Source: Acanthopleura granulata (Eukaryota > Mollusca > Polyplacophora > Chitonida > Chitonidae). Taken from it: DNA of 64,000 nt. The stretch is taken from the NCBI GenBank assembly GCA_016165875.1, contig JABBOT010000016.1:3800230-3864229 (forward strand), written 5' to 3'. This document shows positions 10,941-23,108 of the stretch, piece after piece (the stretch's first letter is position 1; each line of letters opens with the position of its first letter). A model generated the notes under the pieces. The model was not told the origin of the DNA. It worked only from the letters and a program-made list of their open reading frames with translations, and searched no databases. The position numbers were made by a program, and so were the translations under genes.

Positions 10941-11423
10941 GACGGATTCACTCAGAGAAGCAGTCAACAGTTTTCAATGATGACGAAAAGGTGCAGTGAA
11001 CAGTCTAGGTGGATGAACAAAATGAGTATCCAAATCGTGTACCATTTTGCTCAACATGGTAATCAAATATATGTGGAATTCTACATGAATCTATGAAAAA
11101 CATGTTGAAATTTAAAATGCTTATACCGTAATGGTGTTGAAAGGGGTTGAAAGCTTTGCCACACCAATCGAGCCTCTGAATTGTTCCTCCCAGTCCAGTT
11201 ACCCATTCTGTTCTCAGTCCATGCAGGACTGCATGTCAAATGGCGTGTACTGGTGAAGACGCTGTACCCTGGTTATCTGACTGAATGTGTAGGCTCAAAC
11301 GGCTAGAGTAAGCCTTATATAACTAGACTGACAACTGCCAAAATGCGTAAAACAAACGTGTTTTTTTCTTCTTTCTTTTAATGGGTCTCTTGGTGAGAAT
11401 CGCCAAAGGCCCATTATAGAGGC

Positions 11424-11741
11424 ATGAAAAAATGTGGCGACATTTCCGGAAGTAGTTTCACCGAAGTACTCAGCGTTAGTGCGTTTAATGAAATAGACCA
11501 AATATTAGATTCCTTTCCTAATGATTTCATTGATATATATACACCTTTGATTATGCATTTAATAAAACTTTTAATTATGTCGGAACCGGTACGTTCATTT
11601 ATTATCCATTTAGTTTTACGTCCCGAATTCGATAGAATACTCTTGCGCTATTTTGAGGATGGTAACGGTAAATGTCACATACCGGTTCATACCTTGACTG
11701 CCTGTGGTAGCGTATGTGGCGAAAAGATTTACATCATGTAA
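11424..11741 (+). CDS. Hypothetical 105-residue ORF, unit A
   Basis: The product is unrecognised. The ORF opens with ATG and stays open in all three units at the same length. It encodes a soluble-looking, Ile/Leu-rich protein with a C-terminal cluster of Cys and His (K-C-H-I-P-V-H, C-G-x-V-C-G). I see no signal peptide or catalytic motif. Against the unit C copy I count about six amino-acid changes and four silent ones, which is not strong evidence of purifying selection. It could be a real small gene, an exon of a larger gene, or a transposon remnant. Confidence 0.3.
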   Translation: MKKCGDISGSSFTEVLSVSAFNEIDQILDSFPNDFIDIYTPLIMHLIKLLIMSEPVRSFIIHLVLRPEFDRILLRYFEDGNGKCHIPVHTLTACGSVCGEKIYIM

Positions 11742-12979
11742 TATTGCCTACATGGATGTATTTAACAGTTCCTAATTGTATACCTACCTTACGACAATCG
11801 AGCGCTTGGGTAGTCGTTAAAATGGTGGAAAGAATATAGAGTAATGTGGAAGTAAATTATCAAAGGGTGTGCACGCCATTTGACTTGACCAATTGCATTT
11901 CTGGTCAAGAATAACGGACTGGACTAGAGTGAAAACCGGAAGAGAGGAGGTGTTTGTCTATCTGGATGGTTTGAGGATGTTGAGGATGAAAGCCCTGACA
12001 TTCATCACAACCTAGCTCTAGCGGGATTACCCATAGATTATTATCTATAGAGGCTAGCCCTAGATCCTTTTACCGTAGCTGTATTTTACCAACATACCGT
12101 TCTGTCCCTCACATTTTTTGTTGGCACCAATAAAACATTTATTTCCGTAGACCCACATGTCTAAGATATTCTTTGTCCCGTGTTGTCCGGTCGCATAGCC
12201 TCTAATAAGTGCACACGGGTACAAAACTCCTCGGCTTTATATCCATTTCGAAAGTCGTTCCCGCCGGACTGACCATGTTCATAACTACGTCATCGTTTTG
12301 GGAGCCCGCCAGTAGGAGACTTTAACACCAACAAAGCGAGCGACACAACAACAACGCCATATTACTTTTGATTTTCTAATCAGCTTTAGTAGGCGGCGAC
12401 TTTGTCACCCACAGCCACTGAAATTCGTTGCACGCTAGCTACGGATGAACACGCTGATATATAAAAAGTTTTGTTTCTTAGCAGTCACACCAAAAATAAA
12501 CTTCATTAGCTGAATTAATGGGATAATCGAATAAGAACATATTTAATTTTATTTTAAAATAAAATAGGCAAAGCATACAGGCGAACGCAGCATAGATGAC
12601 TTGTGATTGTTTGTAATTGTTGTGGTGTGTTTTAAACATTTAAAGAGGTCACAGGTAGTGTCGAGCCTTCAGCGCGTTTTTATTAGGCATTGGAAAAAAA
12701 TTCATAGGAAGTGCTCCTACATCAAAGTGAGGAGATGTCCTGCTTAACGTCTCTCGAACAGTGCATTGGGACGTTATTGCGATGTCACTTTGTTGTAATG
12801 TTGAGACCTAAGAGAATGTGTAACCGAAGTAATGTGGAATGTTACCTTAAACCTCACTAAAAAAAAAAAGAGAAAAGAAACATCCGAAAGGCCTTATATG
12901 AGCCAGAATGTCAGAATTGGGCAAGAAGCTGTCATGCGCTGTCTAAAGGGACTGTGGTGGCAAAACTCTATTACATTGT
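11742..12979. other. Non-coding stretch, unit A/B junction side
   Basis: No gene seen. It contains the inferred unit boundary at 12605/12606, recognised only because the last unit ends at the equivalent position. AT-rich stretches lie near 12530-12570. Confidence 0.5.
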
Positions 12980-13416
12980 GTTATGTAATAATACACGAAT
13001 ATTGTAACGTAATAAAAAACATTTGTGTTATGCAATATCACCGTGTAATGTAATGAAATTTGCCGTGTGATGTAATAAAGCCAGTCGCCGAGTATGGCAA
13101 TAACATTTTCTATGTGATGTAATAACATGCATTACAACGGGTATATGCTTTATTCTGTGCTTATTCAAGTGTTTAAGGAAATCTGTGTGTCTGTTATAGT
13201 TGTTTCGAATAAGACATTGAAAAGTACGGATGTGCGCCTCAAAAGCGCTCGCCGTCAACATTACTTAAGTCATATCACCGACAGTATCTTGGTTACAATT
13301 ACATCCAGCGTTTATTTCTCTCTGTGTCCACACTGGTCACGGCAACATTACATAACAAGGACATCACTATAACGTTACACAGTTCTTTGTACATAAGTCG
13401 TGCATTATTACATAAC
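12980..13416. repeat. AT-rich region bounded by a 19-bp inverted repeat, unit B start
   Basis: The arms are GTTATGTAATAATACACGA (12980-12998) and TCGTGCATTATTACATAAC (13398-13416), complementary at 18 of 19 positions. Inside, near copies of GTTATGTAATAA and GTGATGTAATAA recur on the left. The inverse (ATTACATAAC) recurs on the right. A small foldback or degraded transposon is possible. Confidence 0.5.
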
Positions 13417-14957
13417 ATGGCGTAACATACCCTCGCAGAAATACCGGAGTTTATTGGGTAAACACACCGACTTTCCTAACAGTTTAGAAATGTAGATGTT
13501 TTTACGGACCTTCCTGCTAGAGGCACAGTGCCAGTTACAATCAACCATCTTCTATACTAAAAGGAAATAAGTATAAATTTAGCATTCTCTTTTGTCATAA
13601 AACGTGTAATAAATCAGTCGTTCGGAATTATAACGTCCGTTGATATTCATAGCTAAAGCAGGCTTTGGCGCGCAAACCTTCATCCAATCCATCACTGAAG
13701 AATGCAGCAGAAGGAGAATTGGGAACCAAGGAAAATATGTAGGACGTTAGAGACTAGCCCCCGTTCGCGCGGCGCTTTCAGGACGACCCGTAAGTAGGTT
13801 ACTTCTCCGTCACTACACCACTCTGTGCCAAAGCCAGAACTGGCCACGGGGCGATTCCGTCCTCAGACCATTTTAACCAGACAATTTTCTCCACAAAGGA
13901 CGGAGAGCTGGGCGGAGAGTTGTCTCGGTGTAAAACAATAATGTCGTCCCTTTTTACAGCGTCAGAGACGCCTTAATCTCGTTACGTCACGAGGGCATAG
14001 CACGTGGCCGTTACACGGTAACACATCAGGGATTTTGTAAGGACAAGTTCAGGACAACATAGTTTTCAGTTCGGCTTTCCTCAGAAATTTTTGTTCTTAG
14101 ATAATGCTGTTTACATACTTTATAACAGGGCCATTTCTATGCTCATTATAATTATGAATCGGCAACGCGTATGTCGTCTTTCTTATTTGAGTTTATGTGA
14201 ATTATTTTATAATTACAATTTGTGACATAATTAGTGTCTATGGAAAGCCCCATCGTGCACTATGTACGAATTGTATTCGGATGTCGGAAGTAACGCTTAC
14301 GGTGAAGATCCAGAATCGGAACGCAGGTCTTAGTGTGACTGTGAGACTATCCCGTGATCGTCGGGAGGGGGGGGGGGCACACCTGTCCAGTAAACTAGGG
14401 ACACCAAAACAAACAGAGAACGACTGGCACACCAGAATCGCTGGTCACACACAATCACACATATGGTTCTCGTAAGGATACGACAAGCCTTGTCAATTTG
14501 ATCAGTAATTGTGCCTCGAAATTTTCGGGAGTAATTGAACATCATGACCAGTGTTTATCTCAGAACATATTCATTTGAAGACTTGAAAAGGCTAGCATGT
14601 ACAAATTCCCCAATGAACATTTTTGTCATGAAGGAAAAAAAAGTCATTGACATAAACACAACATAAATGCGAAGGAAACTAATGAAAAAGTAAATCAAAA
14701 ACGTAAGTGGCCGAAAATCAAACGATATATCAGCATCTTTATGGCCGTTTTTATATCATGACTTTCGGATTACCGTATTTAGTACACACGTGAAGCATGC
14801 ATAAGACATGTATGCAGACGATGAATATCTTCATTTCATGATGCTTACAGAACCACGTAGGTACGGTGCTCTAATTAGAGTTTTTAATGCACATACACAA
14901 TGAATTTAAAACTCTTGCCAAGTATCAGACGCACAGGAATATTGGACTATTGCAGAA
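13417..14957. other. Non-coding stretch, unit B
   Basis: No gene seen. It includes a GC-richer patch around 13740-13930 and a G-run near 14364-14376, where unit C lacks part of the run. It joins without a break to the sequence equivalent to position 1. Confidence 0.5.
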
Positions 14958-15109
14958 ATAATTGTCCTCTGATTCAGGCCGTTTTCATACAGATTTTGCT
15001 TGGCTCCCTTTGTCGTCAGGAAATACTACCGTGATATTTGCACGTGCGCAGAAATTCTGAAGCGAGAAATCCTATTATGGGGTGGGACGGTGTCAGGGAC
15101 AGTCTAAAC

Positions 15110-15155
15110 GTCAAAGGCTAGATATTCGAAGTGTCAAAGGCTAGATATTCGAAGT
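15110..15155. repeat. 23-bp perfect tandem duplication, copy B
   Basis: Same pair as at 153-198. Confidence 0.9.
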
Positions 15156-15274
15156 GCTCAGACGGCCTCTTGTGCAGTTTTGAACTTGGAACAATGTTTT
15201 GATAAACCTGTCAGTGTCGGCCTGTATGTGTGCATGTGACAAATACTTAAACAATCGACATCAAATTCTGATCA

Positions 15275-15282
15275 TATATAAA
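15275..15282 (+). promoter_or_regulatory. TATA-like box upstream of GPCR copy B
   Basis: The octamer TATATAAA lies 312 bp before the start codon. It is conserved in copy C (30097-30104) and degenerate in copy A (TGTATACA at 480-487). It is a plausible core promoter element, but no start site can be confirmed. Confidence 0.35.
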
Positions 15283-15586
15283 CGTCTGGCAATAGGAGGC
15301 GGAGGGGGCTGCCCGCTTTTGAACTGGATCAGATGTTTATTGTTCCAACGCAGGCAGTCAGTTAATAAATCATGATTTATAATCGACACTTAGTATTCGC
15401 ACGAATTTACAGCTATTAACAACTGCCACGAGAGATCTGTTTGCGCCATTATGCCCTTTATGATATTATGTCGCGACCTGATGATAACCTTTATTGGCAG
15501 ACCAGCTTACTTCGTCGATATTTTGAAAACCACATGATCAGTTGGTAGGTTTAGGACAGCACGTTTGTCAATGTGGTTCGTCCGTC

Positions 15587-18500
15587 ATGAATAACACAAC
15601 GGTTCCATACGATTCCATTTCCGACTTTGTGACAGCTATATATCCGTTCTTCCTGAGTCTCAGCCTCTTTGGCATCTTCGGCAATGCCTTGGTGATTACT
15701 GTGATAGTCCTGGTAAAGACAATGCGCACCACGGTGAACATCTGCCTTGGGTGTCTGGCTGCTGTGGACCTGTTCGTGCTGGCTGCAGATGCGACTCATA
15801 ACTTTTTATGGCTTACGTCATTCTCTCTTTGGCGACACTATGAGTGTAAGTTCGGTCACTAATTTGGAGATTTCTTTACGAATGTTGGCCCTATGTCACT
15901 GTGCGGGGCATTATTTTTTCTTTCGTGGGGCTTGGGTTGGGGATGGTGAGTGGAGCTTATTGTCAGACTATAATTCTCGATAAAATGATACAAAATAAAT
16001 GTCTACCATTCTTCGCGAAATATGTTCTTAATATCCAGATCGATAATACAAAGTATGCAAAGCCTAGATGCGACCACAGTAGATGGCTTTCAGTGCCTGT
16101 GTAGGGTACATAGATAATTCTTAGAGCCTCAACTGTGAATAGGTAACATCTCTCTTTCGTGGTGAGATAGCCTTTGGCTTTCTCTATTTTTGGCCATATA
16201 TATTAGATATTGATTGCTGTGTTATGTTTGGTGTAAAGGAAGGTATCGCGGAATAATTCCCATGTGTGAAATTACCTGATGCAAATTGCAAAAGAATTTA
16301 TTTTGCTTTCATTTTTCTTAGAAATGTGTCTAAAAACCCATACTGAAAGTCTATGAATATTAATTTAGAGGAAAACTGTCCAACTGAAATAAATACAATA
16401 TGACCGCTGAGAAGTGAGTAATTTTTCATTATTATTGTAGTTTGAGACTGATTAAACTTCCATGAATATGACTATGTTTCCGTGAATACCAATCTGCTAT
16501 GTTTACTGGAGATTTTAACTTCAATGACTATGTGTTTCCGTGAATACCAATCCCACTCAGTATCCGACAGAATATCATGTCTGTCTCTTTTCATTGAATT
16601 CCTATGAAAGTTAATCGTGTCTGCAGTTATTAAAGGCAATTGTCAGTTGACAGGATAACCAGTTGTCACCTAACACTGTCCTCACTGCATCCTCAGAAGA
16701 AGCGTACCACCAAGGAATAGCCTTGGTCTTGGCTGAAAAGATTAAAGATGAATGAGAAAACTGAAAAGAGAGACTCACTAGCGGCTCTAAGACATTCACA
16801 GACAGAACTCTGTCGTCATCTTTTGACATCATCTTTTAATGTATATATATTTATATCCTGGATAATTGGACAGCAAAACTGCTGAACCACATTTTGTACA
16901 CCTTTCTGATACTTAAACCACCGAAACAAATTGTTTTGCAATTTGTGGTGGGTTAAGTTCACATATTGAGTGTACTAATGTGCAGATGCACATCTTGTTT
17001 GCGAGAGACATACGTTAATAAACGTCAGGCCCCGTGTGTTCCATGAACTGTATACAACAAATGCCGTAACCACTCACCGCGCATTGCTTAGAGCAATATA
17101 GCTAGTATATATACTATAGCCGGTGAGTCTAGAATATAGACGCGTTTATAACTATTTCCATTTGCTGTTAATTTTTGCTTAGCGTGCATTTTTGAAATTT
17201 CTGTTTTCTTTCCTTCCTTCTGCCGAGATCTAGGAAAGATAAATTAAATTTGATTAGTTTATAATCAGCAAAAAGTCAGAATGCTTGGGGACAGTTTTTC
17301 CTGCACGTTACCTTCTTAAACTGTGTAACTATTGTAAACTTCCACAAATTAATTTTTTCTTCGGAAACAAAGAAAACACACCACAGTACAGTTCATACAC
17401 ATATCCACGCCCTATTCCAAGCAGAACTGCTTTCCTCTTTCATGCTAAGCAAATGTCATCACCATGATATTTAGTTACATACATGTTTATTTCCAATCAA
17501 AGTAAACATTTAACTTCAAGGTTTTTGCGATCACTCAAATATTGCTAGTTTGCAGTATTGAAATGTGTTGGAGCTTACAATTAATTTGCATAGCTTACAT
17601 TTGTTTGTGGGCCTATATACGAACTCAACGTTTTTGAATTCTGGTGACTGTTGACTGGCTTCGAAATTGTAGTCTTTTTCATTGCATATTATTGCATATT
17701 TCCCAGAGAACGAAAGAAAAATTTTGATATTTGGCATTACTACTTTGGCACTATTACTACTTTGAGACCATTTGCAATACCTTGTGAGGTAACTCAGTAA
17801 TAAACCATGACGAAAATTGATCCTCCAACAAAACTCAAAGCGATATTTTATGGCATATTTAACCGATGCAACAACTACACAACTGTCCTATGAAAAATGC
17901 CTGCATGTTTTCAGCAAGGCGATGTAACAACTGAACAACTGTTCTAGAAAGCCATGCCTGCATGTTTTTAGAAAGGCGATGCAACAATTAAACAGTTGTT
18001 CTATGGAGCCGTGTTTGCATGTTTTCACCAAGGCGATAAAACAACTAAACAACAACTATTCTAGGAAGCCATATCTGTGTGTTTACCTCAAGGCCATACA
18101 ACTAAACAACTAAAAACGGCTTGAGATTCACGGCCGGAGAGCAAGCCCTCATGAGCTGGATATGAACTCACAGCGACCGCATCGGGAGGCTTCTGGGTCA
18201 TTACGCGACTCTAGCGCGCTAGCCTAGTGAGCCAGGGAGGACCCCTTTTAGGAAGTACAAGGCTTGAACACACCTGAAGACCCATGTTGTGAATTACAAT
18301 GTCGGCAATGTCGGCTAACGTTTATCCTTACATGACCACCTTTTCATTGTAAAGCGGTGTGAGCAAACTTCTACTGAAGGTAGTACATGAAAATATCCTT
18401 GAGCTAAATTTCACACAAAATAAATAAATAGTAAGGTAGCTTAAGCGTTAAAGGAAACCTAAAATAAAACCTGACTACCTGCAAAACACACAATAAGAGA

Positions 18501-19323
18501 TCTGTTAATATTATTTTTATACTGGATTATATAAATTGGATTGGTAGTTTAAGCTTAAGCATTTCTGATTGCAGTGGTGCCCTTAAGGTATTGTTTTGGG
18601 GTTTTTTTTATTTCAGGTGCTCTGGAAGCGATGCATCTCTCGTTCATCCTGTGCTCCCATTTGATCTTCCTGCTGATCGGGGTGGAGCGCTATACGCTGC
18701 TGTGTCATCCACTAAAGTCGTTAGGATGGTGGACATGGAAGAAAGTATCTCTGGCGATGGCCATTATCTGCGTGGTCACTGTTGGGGTGGTTCTACCTTA
18801 TGGCGTCGCCATCAGATATTTGGAGGAGTCTTACACAAATAAAAATGAAACACGACCAATCTGTGACATACACCATAATCAGTGGACTAGCCACTACCTT
18901 ACGATAGTGATATGTGTTGGATCTTTCTTGCCCATTTCCGTGCTGGTCTGGCTGTACGGTAAGATGATTATCGCCTTGAGAGCGAAGATGCCAGAGAGAA
19001 GCGGCGCGCAGGAAGCCACTGCAAGAGGCGCAACTAAGTCACGTTCTGACGCTGTTGTGATGCTCGTGGTGGTCGTCACAGTATTTGTCATATGCGTTTT
19101 GCCATTCGAGATATGGAAGTTGCTTGAACGTTATGACCCAGGCCTGATGAATTCAATGGACATAAAAACACGTGTTATGGTCGACCATTTCATACGTGTA
19201 TTATTGTACTTGAATCATTCTTCAGACCCCGTTGTCTATGTCCTGATGTGTGACAGTTTTCGGCAAGCTTTCAAATCTGTGTTTTGCAGATGTCATCGGT
19301 TAAGCCAGGACCATGCCGTTTGA
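15587..19323 (+). CDS. Class A GPCR, copy B (two exons: 15587-15845 and 18617-19323)
   Basis: This is a 321-residue receptor, near-identical to copy A. Exon 1 lacks six bases, removing Phe-Gly after Y8-D9 in the extracellular N-terminus, which should not disturb the fold. Other changes from copy A, in copy A numbering, are Y73H (extracellular end of TM2), E256K after TM6 and L291S in TM7. The latter gives N-H-S-S-D-P-V-V-Y, which looks the more usual form. E-R-Y, the loop-2 Cys, the TM5 and TM6 prolines and helix 8 are intact. Splice sites are the same as in copy A (AGT/GTAAGT, TTTCAG), with an intron of 2771 bp. All family hallmarks are kept, so this copy is expected to be functional. The ligand is unknown. 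Confidence 0.88.
17855..18118. repeat. Intronic minisatellite, about 57-bp unit, copy B
   Basis: Same array as 3069-3345, four to five units. Confidence 0.8.
18131..18240 (-). mobile_element. Truncated SINE in GPCR intron, copy B
   Basis: Same truncation point as copy A, which shows that the deletion is shared by A and B. Confidence 0.75.
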
Positions 19324-19409
19324 ACATTTTGCGACTACTTGAATACATCTTCTTGCTAATTTCGGGAATAGGACAGATGACGGTGTTTAGTGAACATTTA
19401 GCTCAACCC

Positions 19410-19415
19410 AATAAA
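19410..19415 (+). terminator. AATAAA polyadenylation signal, GPCR copy B
   Basis: Same position relative to the stop codon as in copies A and C. Confidence 0.65.
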
Positions 19416-19697
19416 TCCACCAAGAGTGTTGTCCCATGACCGCTGGACACCCTTTTGAATTCATTTTCCTTTTTCACATTTTATAAAGCAAAAACACGCA
19501 GGCCTAAAAATGTTGTAGAAATCCAGCCCTATGGCCCGATTAGGCTGTATCATGCATGGATACTACACAAAATTATTCTGTAGTGTAACTAGCAATGATA
19601 ACAATCTTCCTTTGACATTAGATCAATAGAATGTTCTTGTCTTTTGATACCCCAACAGTTCCGAACAGTATTTTAACATTGAAAACAAACACTGGTC

Positions 19698-20722
19698 GGT
19701 CCGGCATGACAGCCCGGGTGTTATGTCTGTTGTTGTGACATCAGTTTGGGTGTCATGTCTCATGTAGCTTTATTGTGACAGCAGATGAGTTGTTATGTCT
19801 GTTGTCATTGTGGTGTAACAAGAGGTAGGCTAGCAAGTGTTGTGCCAGTGTGATATGGCCCTGTCGTGTGGCAGCAGACGGGTTGCCTTGTATGATGTTA
19901 ATGTGGAACCATCGCGCCATTGGTTTTTGTGGTATTAAGATTTTGTGCACTGGAATAGAGAATGGATCAGCGCTACAAATAAAACTCAAAACTGCATATA
20001 ACCGCCTGAATACCAATACTGAGAGACGTCTAAACAGTAAAAAGAAACCCAAAAAACAAACAAACAAAAAACACTGTTGTGTGCTGAGTTTAACGGAGCC
20101 CTTGTTTAAACTGTCGTATTATAAATGTATGCCACGATTACGTGAGAACCACGAAATGATGTGACGAGACGGTATAGCACCAGATGGGATGTCAAGCGTT
20201 GTGTCGGTGTGGTACGACGGTGTCAGCAAGTAGGCTGTCATGTGGTTCGTCGATGTGGTATGACACCAGGTAGGGTATCAGTTGTGGTGTCGGTGTGATA
20301 TGACAATGTCGGCAATTAGGTTGACATGTGTTGTGTCGCTGTGGTATAACGCCAGGTAGGTTATCAAGTGTGGTGTTGGTATGATATGACGGTGTCGGTG
20401 TGGTACGACGGTGTCAGCAAGTAGGCTGTCATGTGTTATGTCGGCGTGGTATGACTCCAGGTAAGGTATCAGTTGTGGTGTCGGTGTGATACGACGGTGT
20501 TAGCAGGTAGGTTACTGTGAGTGATTTCGGTGTGATACATCGGTAGGTTGTCATGCGTGGTGTCGGTGTGGCATAACATCAGGTAGGGTATTAAGAGTTG
20601 TGTTGGCATGATAAGACGGTCTCAGCAGTATCAAGTGGCGTATCGGTGTGACACGTCGATGTCACAAGTTAGGTTGTGTCAGGTGTGGCGTCTGTGTCAT
20701 ATACCTGTCCGCACACAGGTGT
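19698..20722. repeat. Degenerate minisatellite downstream of GPCR copy B
   Basis: Counterpart of 4911-5935. Around 20400-20440 the unit type differs from A and C: a block GTGTGGTACGACGGTGTCAG is duplicated where the others have GTGTAATATGACGGTGTCCG, as expected for internal repeat conversion. Confidence 0.8.
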
Positions 20723-21513
20723 CATGTCAGAGCAATGAAGAAAAAGAAAAGGAAAACTGACCGAAATAACGTAACAAGCTGTACAAGCGATAGAGAGCTC
20801 ACAAAGGGGAATAACTCTCTAGAAACGCATGAGATTTACAAGTGATCCTTGGATCCCTACTGCCTTGTGAACGTAGAATATTGCTGTGCTTGTTCACGTC
20901 ATACTTTATGCACATCATGTTTCGCGGCAAACCTCCTGACCGTGCATTGCCCAAAGGTTCTGGAGAATTAACATATAAGGTATAATATTAATTACCAACC
21001 CATTAACCAGACAATAGTCTGTAGATATGATTGTTGTGATTTGTAATTGTATTGTGTAATCGTGAGCCATATTCCCTAAGTTCTGTGGAAAACGCTTCGA
21101 GTCGCCATCAAACTGTTGGCAGTTTTGTTCAAAAATTCATTGACACTTAAGACATACATATTAAAGGCTGCTTTCTCCGCAAACTTTTTAAACCATGTTT
21201 GCGATTTCGTTGTTTATGAAAATGAAGACAATAAAATTTTTTTCTTGACAATTATATGTTGATGTTGTCGTTAGTCCAAGCCCTATTAAAATATTGGTTG
21301 AGGTCTATAGAGGTCGTTTTTAAGGTACATACTGAAAACAGCACCGATCTTCACAAAACAAAACAAAACCTTGACCTGCTGATAACCGCCAGACGACCAA
21401 ATGTCACAATTTATTGTAGTAGATGTGACTAAGTGATGAGTGAATCATTACATCAGCCAAGGCATCCATATCAATAGATTAGCCCTTCTCTACTCCAATC
21501 TATTACCTGATCT

Positions 21514-21776
21514 GGGGGCCTCCGTGGCTCAGTTGCTTAGCTCGCTACCGCAACGTTATGACCCAGAAACCTCTCACCAATGCGGCCTCTGTGAGTTCAA
21601 TTCCAGCTCATGCTGGCTTCCTCTCTGGCCGTAGGGGGCAAGGTCCGGCGGCAACCTGCGGATGGTTGTGGGCTTTCCGGTTTCCTCCCACTATAATGCT
21701 GACCGCCGTCATATAAGTGAAATAGTCTTGAGTACGGCGTAAAACACCAATCAAATAAATAAATAACTAAATAAAT
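21514..21776 (+). mobile_element. Full-length SINE, unit B
   Basis: Counterpart of 6727-6989, with the same insertion site, A-box-like and B-box-like segments and AAAT tail. Confidence 0.85.
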
Positions 21777-21926
21777 TGCCTGATTACTACACCATTTCAT
21801 AAATCAACTGAACCAATGGATGAATTGAAGTAGTATAATTAATGGATATGGTGATGGATTCGTGCACTGATGGAATATTGAAATCATGCACTGACAACGG
21901 CAGTAATGGAATAATAATTTAATCGG

Positions 21927-22158
21927 TGTCCTACTTGACCCACGGGATAGTACGCTAGTGCCTCGTAATGATTCAGGTGTCTCTCATCAATGCGGTCGCT
22001 GTGAGTTTAAGTCCAGCGCATGCTGGCTCCCACATGGTCCTTACGTGGGAACGTCTGCCAGCAACCTGCACATAGTCCTGATTTTCCTCTCAGGCCCTGC
22101 CCGGTTTCCTCCCACCATAATGCTGATTGTTAAATACCAATGAGACAAATAAATAAAT
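21927..22158 (+). mobile_element. Diverged second SINE, unit B
   Basis: Counterpart of 7140-7371. The third SINE fragment seen in A and C is deleted just downstream, near 22217. Confidence 0.75.
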
Positions 22159-22873
22159 CAACTGATGGGGCCTGCGTGCCTTAGTGTAGCGTACTGATCC
22201 AGGTAGCTCTGTTCTCCTTATTGCTTATTACAATAAGCATTCGCTAAACCCATCCATCACTACATCAATCCAACATTAGATCAATTTTGCACAACATCAC
22301 ACACAATGTAGTATTTGACATATTTTCTATAAAACCTAGCGCACTGATGTCTGCATTATTCACTCCAAACCTCATCATGCCAAACCACAACGTTAGCACA
22401 AGTACTATTTCTAGACCACGCAACGGTGGCGCATTTAACCACCTGCCTGAGCATTAGCCTTAGTATCACTCCAACACTTTAACGTATCTGTAAACATTAC
22501 GACTTGGAAGATTGGAACAGAGGCAGGAGCCAGAGCGAGATTGTGAAATTTCTAGAAGATGGGGAAGGTTAATGGAAATACCCATGTTTCTTATCGTTAA
22601 GTCTCATCTTGTTTTGCAGTCATTTCAAACGATGCCAACCAGAAATTTCATCGTCATCAAGGAAAAGAAGGCGCTGTTTTTTCTCGCGAGAGTTTCATTT
22701 CCGTGGTGTGTTATTCAAAAAAAAAAAAAGAAAAAAAGAAAAAAAAAAAGAGCAATGTCCCGTTAGGTCAAAGCGTTAGGCTGAAAGAATAGTGTCGGGG
22801 ACTGATTCTCAGGCGTGAGCGGTAGATCCGAGATCTTGATATTGTATACCTCACTTAGCACTCAGCATAGGCG
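22159..22873. other. Non-coding stretch with A-rich tract, unit B
   Basis: No gene seen. The A-rich tract at 22717-22751 has two G interruptions more regularly spaced than in unit A. Confidence 0.55.
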
Positions 22874-23033
22874 GGACATGCCAAGAACACCTATCAGACC
22901 TGGTGTCAGTATAATGTGACTGGGTGGGGCGTCGTATCTAGTGCTTTCGACATGGTGTTTCAGTGAGGCAGAAGTATTAATTTGCCCCCACTCACAAGGA
23001 GACACGGTCGTCATATGACCGGAAGGATGTGTA
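22874..23033 (+). repeat. Dispersed minisatellite-derived element, unit B
   Basis: Counterpart of 8281-8440. Confidence 0.65.
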
Positions 23034-23108
23034 AAGCGAAGTTACATGTCAATCAAATATGTTCATCATGGAAAACCGTTGGCTGCTTCTCTTTGCCTGA
23101 ATTCGCAC

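Larger units (their letters stand above)
1..12605 (+). repeat. Tandem unit A of the GPCR-bearing array (left end outside window)
   Basis: This stretch is repeated almost base for base at 14958-27197 and 29780-43093, in the same orientation. The sequence at position 1 recurs at 14958 (period 14957) and again at 29780 (period 14822). I place the unit boundary at 12605/12606 because the last copy loses homology at the matching point (43093). If so, about 2.35 kb of unit A should lie left of the window. Unit A carries the GPCR gene at 785-4536, SINEs, minisatellites and an inverted-repeat composite. Confidence 0.92.
15846..18616 (+). other. Intron of GPCR copy B (2771 bp)
   Basis: It has the same layout as the copy A intron: a 57-bp-unit array near 17855-18118, then a truncated minus-strand SINE at 18131-18240. 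It lacks about 6 bp in the first array unit and has a duplicated ATGTCGGC near 18300. Confidence 0.85.
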
